Shown here in pieces: positions 57,926 to 64,000 of a stretch of DNA of 64,000 nt. The number at the start of each line of letters is the position of its first letter. Positions within the stretch are counted from its first letter, which is position 1. Origin of the DNA: Bradyrhizobium barranii subsp. barranii (lineage in GTDB: Bacteria; Pseudomonadota; Alphaproteobacteria; Rhizobiales; Xanthobacteraceae); assembly GCF_017565645.3 (NCBI RefSeq), contig NZ_CP086136.1:9283501-9347500 (forward strand). The letters are read 5' to 3'. Below the pieces are notes generated by a model. It worked only from the letters and a program-made list of their open reading frames with translations. It did not search any database and was not told the origin of the DNA. Position numbers and translations under genes: made by a program.

Positions 57926-60178
57926 CTACATCCCGAGGCGCGCGAACTGCATCGACGCGTGCTCCGCCTCGGGAAGGGGATGCCACGGCTGGCCGCCAGC
58001 TGCGGTGCGCAACAAGGACCTACAGAACGCCGGCGTGAGCTTGCCGCGGTGGATCACGACGTTCTCGCGCCCCGTCGCAGCTCGAGCGCTCTGCCAGTCC
58101 TGATTGTAGCCGCGCTGGTCATTGGACTTCACGTGGCAAGCGGCGAACCCGGCATCGCTCAGCGTTGCCAACTGCCTGGCATGTACCGGCCGCTTGGTAT
58201 GGATGTGCACCCACATCGGGCTTGGCGTCGCGCCATTGCGCAGGGCCTTGGGCTGCAGCTTGATCTCGAACAGTGTCCCCGGATCATCCTTCAAGGCGCG
58301 CGGTGAATTCACAGCCGCCAACTCCCCGGCCGCTCGCAACTGTTCAAGATACTTCTGGGACGGAAACGCGTAGGTCTTCATGCAATCGATCGTGATCACC
58401 GCCTTTCGCGCCGTGAAAGAGCTTGCCTGTCCCTGCACCTCGGACAACATCGCCTTGAGCCGGGCTATTTTGTCGTGCACTTCCGGCACTTGCGCAGGCG
58501 TGAGTAGGACACGTCGGCGAGGCTCCTCCAGCGCGGCTACACTGGCCTCAATCTCGGAGGCCTGTGTCTGCAGGCGCTTAACGACGAGATCCACGGCGTG
58601 ATCGGCGTCCTCGGGCTTCCCGTGGCGCGCTTGCGAGACCGCGCTTTGCTGAGCCGGCAGATCGAACTGCAAAAGTTCGTCCAATCGCTTGAGTAATCCG
58701 GTCAGTGCGTTCCTGGAGGGCGGAGCCTGCAATATCTCCAGGTGCCCGGTCGCCGACGATGACGCCCTCGCGAGTGCCGCCTCCTCCGCGCTCGCGAGTT
58801 TCTTCGTACCCAGATCCGAGAGTACGATCACCTTGACTGTCGGGGCCGTGGCAGCGTCGGGCGTGGCGAGCTGCGGCTCGCGCGGCCCGGCCGCCGAACT
58901 TCGCTCGCCTGCGGCCGGTGCGCGCTTGCCCTTCCCCTCCCTGCGGGCCGCGCCCCCCTCAACCACTACGGCAGTCCGGGCCGTCGGCTCAATCACGGCG
59001 GGCGTCTTTGGCTGCACGTCCAAAAGACGCGTGACGTCGTCCGCGGTGACCCATGCACCATCCGCGATCTGGCCCAACAGTTTTAATGGAAGGTCGGCAT
59101 CCGTTCCGGCGTCCCTTAGCCTGGTAACGATTCCGTGCACCCCTGAGGCAAATTCCGAAAGCCGCTCCATGACTCCTTCCAGAACGGTGCAGTGGTCTGC
59201 GTCGAGTGCCGCTCCGTTGCTGCTCAGAACGGCTTCGGACGCCGAGTTAAATGCCGGAAAAACATCCTCGATAAAGGTCCCGAGCAGACGCACCCGCCCA
59301 TCCTCACCCATGAGGGCGTCGCTTACAGCTGGTTCGAACGTGCTCGCCCGCGACTCAATTAGAAGCTGAGCAAGAGCAACCTGAGATTGCAGATACACGC
59401 ACTTCGTATAAAGTGCCCAGCCGGTCTGCAGGCGTAGTGCGGCCTCTTCGGCCTGCCGCATCTCGGGCGTGGTGCTCGGCAAGTTGGCGGTGGCCGCGCA
59501 GACGGACTGCATCCGTTCCATGCGCAATGCCTTCTTTCCCCACCCCTCCATGCAGGCCTCGTAGTGCTTCGCCACGCTGGATACCGCTCGGCTCAGCTGG
59601 TCAGGCTGAGCGTTGGCAACTCGCATATTCTTGAGCAAGGCTGTTGCTTTCTTCCTGCTCTTCTCCAGGTCGCCGATAATCCAGGTGGCCACGATGTCGC
59701 ATTCGTTTCCCGCAGCGATAGTTTCCTCGCGGAGTCGGCGAGCCCGACCGTCGGAAAGAAGCCCGCGCGCCATGTCCGGGGGGAGGCTCGCGTAATAGCC
59801 CAGAACTTCCGAGCCTGCCTTGACGACTTGATCGATCAGCTCTTGCGCCTCCGACGGGTTCGGGTTCCGGGCTCGTGTGGCTGCATTTTTAGAAGCATCA
59901 AGCCCCGCAAGCAGGCTGCGCATTTTTTGCTTCGCTGCCTTGATTCCGTCGCCACTTGAGGAAATCTGGACTGCCACCGCCGAAGCTGGTGGCAGGCTCA
60001 CGAGCGGAGCCGTTCCATCTCGAGGCCCGGAGCGCATCCGCTCCACGACAGAGTCGAAAGATTGCCCGCCCTCCCCGGGGGCGGGACCGAGCTCCGGGCT
60101 CGAACTACTCGATCCCCATGCGCTGTCGGCTCCTGCGGGCCCAACGTGCGATTTACCAGCTCGGCCAATGCCTGTCAT
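57926..60178 (-). CDS. candidate type III effector of unassigned family
   Basis: 750 residues, start behind GGAGGTGGAAT. The first 45 residues are Ser/Gly/Pro-rich, as in secreted effectors. A long helical region follows (about 70-400), then a low-complexity linker of Ala, Pro and Arg (about 405-460), a coiled coil (about 500-610) and an ordered C-terminal domain (IDCMKTYAFPSQKYLEQL, then WVHIHTKRPVHARQLATLSDAG, GYNQDWQSARAATG and VVIHRGKLTPAFCRSLL). No enzyme motif is recognised. It sits directly upstream of the NopD-like gene on the same strand, and a tts-box-like element precedes it. The effector call rests on context and composition. Confidence 0.65.
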   Translation of the reverse strand: MTGIGRAGKSHVGPAGADSAWGSSSSSPELGPAPGEGGQSFDSVVERMRSGPRDGTAPLVSLPPASAVAVQISSSGDGIKAAKQKMRSLLAGLDASKNAATRARNPNPSEAQELIDQVVKAGSEVLGYYASLPPDMARGLLSDGRARRLREETIAAGNECDIVATWIIGDLEKSRKKATALLKNMRVANAQPDQLSRAVSSVAKHYEACMEGWGKKALRMERMQSVCAATANLPSTTPEMRQAEEAALRLQTGWALYTKCVYLQSQVALAQLLIESRASTFEPAVSDALMGEDGRVRLLGTFIEDVFPAFNSASEAVLSSNGAALDADHCTVLEGVMERLSEFASGVHGIVTRLRDAGTDADLPLKLLGQIADGAWVTADDVTRLLDVQPKTPAVIEPTARTAVVVEGGAARREGKGKRAPAAGERSSAAGPREPQLATPDAATAPTVKVIVLSDLGTKKLASAEEAALARASSSATGHLEILQAPPSRNALTGLLKRLDELLQFDLPAQQSAVSQARHGKPEDADHAVDLVVKRLQTQASEIEASVAALEEPRRRVLLTPAQVPEVHDKIARLKAMLSEVQGQASSFTARKAVITIDCMKTYAFPSQKYLEQLRAAGELAAVNSPRALKDDPGTLFEIKLQPKALRNGATPSPMWVHIHTKRPVHARQLATLSDAGFAACHVKSNDQRGYNQDWQSARAATGRENVVIHRGKLTPAFCRSLLRTAAGGQPWHPLPEAEHASMQFARLGM

Positions 60179-60219
60179 ATTCCACCTCCGATAAAGTCGA
60201 GAGTGCGCAGCCAGTCTGC

Positions 60220-60248
60220 ATAGACTGGCTGGCTGACGAGTAGCTGAC
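60220..60248 (-). promoter_or_regulatory. tts-box-like element of the 750-aa effector gene
   Basis: The minus strand reads GTCAGCTACTCGTCAGCC from 60248, agreeing with GTCAGCT-n2-TCG-n2-AGC of the tts box; the downstream half is weak. It ends 42 bases before the start codon. Confidence 0.45.
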
Positions 60249-60348
60249 GTAGGGCGCTTCTCCCCGATTCACAGGAAAACCCGGATCACCGTGGGGTGCA
60301 ATTCCATCGCGCCTGGCGTGCTGCTGGAGGCAGCGGGGCATCGTCAAC

Positions 60349-60715
60349 TTAATCGACCGCGAGCCGAAGGAGGCGCTTCTCAAAGGTTCGAGATTCGGCG
60401 ATAGCGCTTGTCGCGGAGATCTCGCGCCAAGTCGCAAAGGCTCGCCCGCGCGAAGCACGACGGAAGTCGGCAGTGACGGCTCCAGAATAGGGGATGTGGA
60501 AAAGGTTCGCGACCTGATCGTGAACTGACAGAAACCGTTGAGCCTGACGGGACGATTTGAAACGCTCCATGATCCGCTCGCGCCGCCGCGTCGGCTGATG
60601 AGAATTCTCGGCCCAATTGTTGAGAGCTTTGTGCTGGCGATGTTCGACGTGAAAGCCCATCTTCGCCCTCGCAGCGCCGTACGAACGGAGCTTGTCCGTG
60701 ATTGTCCGTCGTCAG
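60349..60715 (-). pseudogene. C-terminal remnant of an IS6-family transposase
   Basis: The frame reads [54 protein letters not shown] and on to a stop at 60349. This is the C-terminal third of an IS6-type transposase with the catalytic Glu in WAENSHQP. The N-terminal two thirds are missing: from about 60720 the sequence becomes the serine recombinase in the opposite orientation. Confidence 0.85.
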
Positions 60716-60721
60716 ATGGTC

Positions 60722-62394
60722 GTTCAGCCGCCGGCGGCATACAACGCGCCGGATTCGAGCGAATGGTGGCGGAGGTTTGCCTCGGCAGGGTTGGTGCGGT
60801 TTGCGCCCGCGAGGTCTCGCGCTTCGCCCGCAACAGCCGGGATTGGCAGCAACTCATCGAGATGTGCCGCGTGGTCGATACCGTTCTGGTCGATCAAGAG
60901 ACCATCTATGCGCCAAGGCACGGCAACGACCGCCTGCTGCTCGGGCTCAAGGGCAGCCTCAACGAGTACGAGCTGGATCTGTTGCGCCAGCGCTCGCTCT
61001 CGGCCCGCTACGAGAAGGCGCGCCGGGGCGAGTTGGTTGTGACAGCGCCCGTCGGCTTCGTGAAGGCCGGCGACCGTTATGAGAAAGACCCGGATCGGCG
61101 TGTCCAGGAGGCGATCAAGCTGGTGTTCGACAAGGTCGAGGAACTGGGCAGCGCGCGACAGGCGCTCTGCTGGCTCCATGAGTACAATCTCGATCTGCCG
61201 GTGAAGCAGACCAACGGCGACACGGCCTGGCGGCGACCAAACTACTCTGCCATCCACCGGATCATTGAGAACCCGGTCTACGGCGGCGCCTATGCCTATG
61301 GTAAGACAGCTGTGGCGGCGGGATACAGCACCGCTGGCGTGAGCCTGAAGATCCGCCGCAAGGCGCGGAACGAATGGCTGACGCTGAAGCCCAACACTCA
61401 CGAAGGGTATGTGAGCTGGGAGAAGTTCGAGGCGATTCGCACCATGGTCAGCAGCAATGTTCCCACCAGTCGGCATCACGGCGCGCCCAACCATGGTGAC
61501 GCGTTGCTGGCCGGTCTGATCCGCTGCAAGCGCTGCGGTCGCAAGCTCACACTCCGGTACTCCGGCATGGAGAACCATATCCCGCGCTACAGCTGCAACC
61601 GTGCCTGGATGGATAATGGCTGGGCCCACTGCATCGCCTTCGGCGGACTGCGCGTCGATGACGCCATCGAAGAATCGCTGCTTGGAGTCGTCGGTCCGGG
61701 CGCTGTCGCCGCCGCAACCGCTGCCGCCAAGGGAGCCAGGGAACGGCGCGATCAGGTACGCGATGCTCTCAGTCGCGACCTCGAAGCGGCGCGCTATGCC
61801 GCCGACAGGGCTTTCCGGCAATACGATGCCGCTGATCCCGCGAACCGGCTGGTGGCCAGTGAGCTGGAAGCGCGCTGGAACAGGGCGCTCGCTCACGCGG
61901 CGGAGGTTGAGGCCAAGATCGCCATGCATGATGCGGCCACGCCCGCACCCCTTGCCGATCCAGTCTCGCTCGGCGTTCTGGCCTCGAACCTCAAAACGGT
62001 CTGGGATGCGCCGACGACGGATGCTCGCCTCAAGAAGCGCATTGTGCGCACCCTCATCCATGAGGTCGTGGCCGATATCGACGACGCGGCCTCGGAGATC
62101 GTTCTCATCGTCCATTGGGTGGGGGGCGCCCACAGCGAGTTGCGCTTGCCGAAGCGCCGGCGCGGACAGCGCAACAGCACCTCTGCCGATATCGTCCAGG
62201 CCGTGCGTCAACTGGTGCTGATCGCCAGCGACGATCTGATTGCCGGCCTCCTCAATCGCAACGGCCTCAAGACCGGCAACGGCAATCGCTGGACCCGCGA
62301 GCGCGTCACATCAATGCGCTCGAACTACCACATCCCGGTGTTCAAGCCCGCCGAGGACGCGATCGAGCCATGGCTCGGGGCTTGGCAACCTTGA
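60722..62394 (+). pseudogene. large serine recombinase, catalytic N-terminus lost
   Basis: From [17 protein letters not shown] on, the protein has the C-terminal half of the resolvase domain ([40 protein letters not shown]), the recombinase domain ([24 protein letters not shown]), the zinc-ribbon ([26 protein letters not shown]) and a coiled coil. The first 50-60 residues with the nucleophile serine are replaced by IS6 sequence. The frame remains open upstream to 60538, but that part is antisense to the transposase remnant. It should not be able to cut DNA. Confidence 0.85.
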
Positions 62395-62814
62395 CCATCA
62401 CGCTACTCAACAAAACAGGTTATCGAACCTAGCTTAAGCATCTCGCGCCCAGGGGCGTTCCCGCTTGAAATTCCACGACACTGATCGCCGCGCTCCCGGG
62501 AAAAGATAGCAGCTCTGGCAAACGGCGGCGCTTGACTCCAAAGGAACAAAATGAGAACCTTTTGCAGTCTCATTTATTGCGGAAACGGCTGATGTCTCAA
62601 AGTCCTATGCCTATTCCGCAAGGCGACGAGGACCCGCTTGAGGAGTCTGTCATCAAGCCCTTGCCGCGTGCGGTGGGGACGTTCGCGCTACGATCAAGGC
62701 TTTGATAGTTGCAAACCGGTATCTGGAATCCGAGGTCGCCGAACTGATGAAGTCAGTCTCTCACGCCTACGCGCGCGGAAGATTTCATCCCTACAACGGC
62801 TAGGAGCGGAGGAA
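62395..62814. other. gene-free stretch with a small inverted repeat
   Basis: No gene is supported. AATGAGA (62550-62556) and TCTCATT (62568-62574) form an inverted repeat around 11 bases, which might be a hairpin or a recombination-site fragment next to the recombinase. Confidence 0.35.
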
Positions 62815-63063
62815 ATGTCAGAAGTAACCTATTACGTCGCATTGCCCTTCGTCGCCGCCGATGACGGCATGGCGCCTGGAGAGCCGACGGAGTGCTTCAA
62901 TCCTAATGCGGCGGTCATGCGCGCCGAGGCTCTGTCGCGAAAGCCCGGGCATATCGGCGCTGTCGCGTTTTCGCGAACGGGCGATCCAGCCCCCGGCGAT
63001 TTCAGCGACGCCAAGCTGATCAGGAAGTTCGGTGAGGTCCCAACCGACCTGAGTGCGCTTTAG
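62815..63063 (+). CDS. 82-residue conserved-looking small protein
   Basis: Starts MSEVTYYVALPFVAADDGMAPG behind a strong ribosome binding site (GGAGCGGAGGAA). The frame is open upstream, but this start is clearly favoured. The protein is compact (PGHIGAVAFSRTGDP, FSDAKLIRKFGEVP). Small proteins of this kind occur in alphaproteobacterial integrative elements; function unknown. Confidence 0.75.
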   Translation: MSEVTYYVALPFVAADDGMAPGEPTECFNPNAAVMRAEALSRKPGHIGAVAFSRTGDPAPGDFSDAKLIRKFGEVPTDLSAL

Positions 63064-63446
63064 CGCGACGGAAGGCCACTCTCCACGCTGGCGCGAGCGG
63101 GTCAAAGCCGCGTAGCGCCCATCGGGCTTGGCCTTGACGCGATCAGGACAGAATGGACCTTTTTTTGCCGCGAAGCAAAGCGGAGCCGAGCGAAATGCAG
63201 CCGCAAGAGCATCAGCATAGCGACCGCGAAGCGGGATGCGGGACCGACTGCGGCGACGAGACCGGTTAAGAAGGCACCCGGCGCACGCAGCAGTGATAGC
63301 GGTGCCGTAGGCAGCTGCTTGACCGAGTGCCTCCGGCGAGGAGTGCATTATGCCTTGCGTGAGGGATTGTTACCCGCATGGCGGAGACGGCGCAGCGGCT
63401 CCGGGCTAAGCCTAAAGCCCGGCCCGCGGGGGCACGCCGTATTTAA

Positions 63447-63470
63447 AAGGCCCTCCCGCAGGAGAGCCTT
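63447..63470 (-). terminator. intrinsic terminator of the 61-residue ORF
   Basis: On the minus strand a stem of AAGGC-n-CTCC type (one internal mismatch, loop of four) follows the stop at 63469 at once and is followed by TTTTAAAT. The gene-free stretch 63064-63446 upstream of it shows nothing else. Confidence 0.7.
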
Positions 63471-63654
63471 AGCATTTCGCAAACACGATGAAGGCCGCGG
63501 CAAAGCGCTCCCGGAATCCAGCATCGCCCGGCAACGCAATCGCCGCTTCAGTGACAAGCTGGGCTTCAGCCAGGGCCTCAACGGCCCGAACGAATTCATC
63601 CTTGCGCCAGTGTGGCCAAGAAGTCTTGTCGATAAGGTCGCGAAACGCGTCCAC
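63469..63654 (-). CDS. 61-residue hypothetical protein
   Basis: MDAFRDLIDKTSWPHWRKDEFVRAV (in part) then AGFRERFAAAFIVFAKC: a small helical protein. It follows the next ORF by 32 bases and ends in a terminator, so the two form a short operon. No function recognised. Confidence 0.65.
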   Translation of the reverse strand: MDAFRDLIDKTSWPHWRKDEFVRAVEALAEAQLVTEAAIALPGDAGFRERFAAAFIVFAKC

Positions 63655-63686
63655 GAGCCTAGCCGCTTCGGCTACCGACCGGGCAT

Positions 63687-63887
63687 CTAGTCAGGCTCCT
63701 GGTCGGCCTGGGGCTTCGGTTCGCGCAGCACGATTTTACCCAAAACGGCCAAGCCGGGCGCGATCACGATATTGAAACCCTTGCCGTCATCGTTCGGCCA
63801 AGCGGCGCCGATCCGCGTCCATGTAGAATTTCGGCCGTCACCGGCCACAGCGAAGGCATCGTGCGTGGGCTTTCGACTTTCAGACAT
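63687..63887 (-). CDS. 66-residue hypothetical protein of integrative elements
   Basis: MSESRKPTHDAFAVAGDGRN, then WTRIGAAWPNDDGKGFNIVIAPGLAVLG: a small beta-rich domain resembling the DUF736-like proteins of mobile islands (WxRIGxAWPxxDGKGxxI). The start follows AAAGGAAACCTC. It is divergent from the partial gene at the window edge. Confidence 0.7.
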   Translation of the reverse strand: MSESRKPTHDAFAVAGDGRNSTWTRIGAAWPNDDGKGFNIVIAPGLAVLGKIVLREPKPQADQEPD

Positions 63888-63911
63888 GAGGTTTCCTTTT
63901 CAAAACGAGGG

Positions 63912-64000
63912 ATGTTCATCGTGACCGACAATCCGCGCCAGGGCTCGGCGCGGGATGACTTCTTTCGGGCCTCGGCGCTGCAACTGCTGACGGCGTTGAT
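63912..64000 (+). CDS. start of a TraG/VirD4-like conjugation protein fragment (cut by the window)
   Basis: An ATG at 63912 opens a frame to the window end reading TDNPRQGSARDDFFRASALQ and then LLTALI. The pattern DxFFRxSAxxLLTAL is typical of an internal part of TraG/VirD4 coupling ATPases, so this would be a piece lacking its N-terminal half, or the window edge hides a different start. Too short to be sure. Confidence 0.45.
   Translation, partial: MFIVTDNPRQGSARDDFFRASALQLLTAL

Noticed and set aside
60724..62211. A 495-codon minus-strand ORF opposite the serine recombinase
   Set aside because: It is a shadow of the GC-rich recombinase coding frame; the sense frame has clear family motifs.

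Overview
This window is part of the symbiosis island of a Bradyrhizobium-type soybean/legume root-nodule bacterium. The evidence is a complete set of nitrogenase genes in the rhizobial order, NifA/sigma-54 promoters, nodV/nodW, nopP, two large type III effector genes, a symbiotic-type uptake hydrogenase cluster and many insertion sequences. The genus is inferred from protein lengths and gene order (for example NodV 889 aa and NodW 227 aa with Asp70); no strain is claimed.

Layout. 1-24,320 is the nif region, nearly all on the minus strand. Read in the direction of transcription it is nifD-K-E-N-X, a NifX-associated gene, a DUF683 gene, fdxB and a coupled small ORF; then the effector gene nopP, a Rieske protein, iscA-like-orf97-nifS-nifT, nifB-fdxN-nifZ with five small uncharacterised genes and a 2Fe-2S ferredoxin, and finally nifH-nifQ-nifW. 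Three plus-strand genes interrupt this: a nitrogenase-associated ArsC-like gene, an OmpW-type porin with a FixK/FNR box, and an unknown 196-aa gene. I can read -24/-12 promoters plus TGT-N10-ACA NifA sites before nifD, nifB, the iscA/nifS unit and nifH; two of these control regions are divergent and also serve a plus-strand gene.

24,590-28,156 holds two identical IS3-family copies in inverted orientation, enclosing a second NifA-type ferredoxin gene. 28,153-38,515 is a hup/hyp hydrogenase cluster (hupS-L-C-D-F-H-K, hypA-B-F). hupS, hupC, hupF, hypA and hypB are open, but hupL, hupD, hupH, hupK and hypF carry frameshifts or stops and hypF is cut by IS copy 2, so the cluster looks inactive. A frameshifted modB and an intact dctA with a sigma-54 promoter follow, then an IS630 element, nodV-nodW and a single-domain response regulator.

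48,777-52,450 is an IS256 element next to a 5'-truncated IS21 element, which itself truncates a HlyD-type gene. 53,331-60,178 encodes two large minus-strand proteins that look like type III effectors: a 1440-aa Ulp1/SUMO-protease (NopD/Bel2-5/XopD type) with nine 36-residue repeats each carrying a DLNxP EAR-like motif, and a 750-aa protein of unassigned family. The right end (60,349-64,000) is a junction of an IS6-type remnant, an N-terminally truncated large serine recombinase, small conserved ORFs and what looks like the start of a TraG/VirD4-like fragment, as expected for an integrative element.

How the parts relate: NifA with sigma-54 would drive nitrogenase structural, cofactor and electron-carrier genes in the nodule; FixK may add OmpW; DctA supplies dicarboxylates; NodVW senses host isoflavonoids; NopP and the two large effectors would act on the plant. 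No rRNA, tRNA or CRISPR array was recognised.
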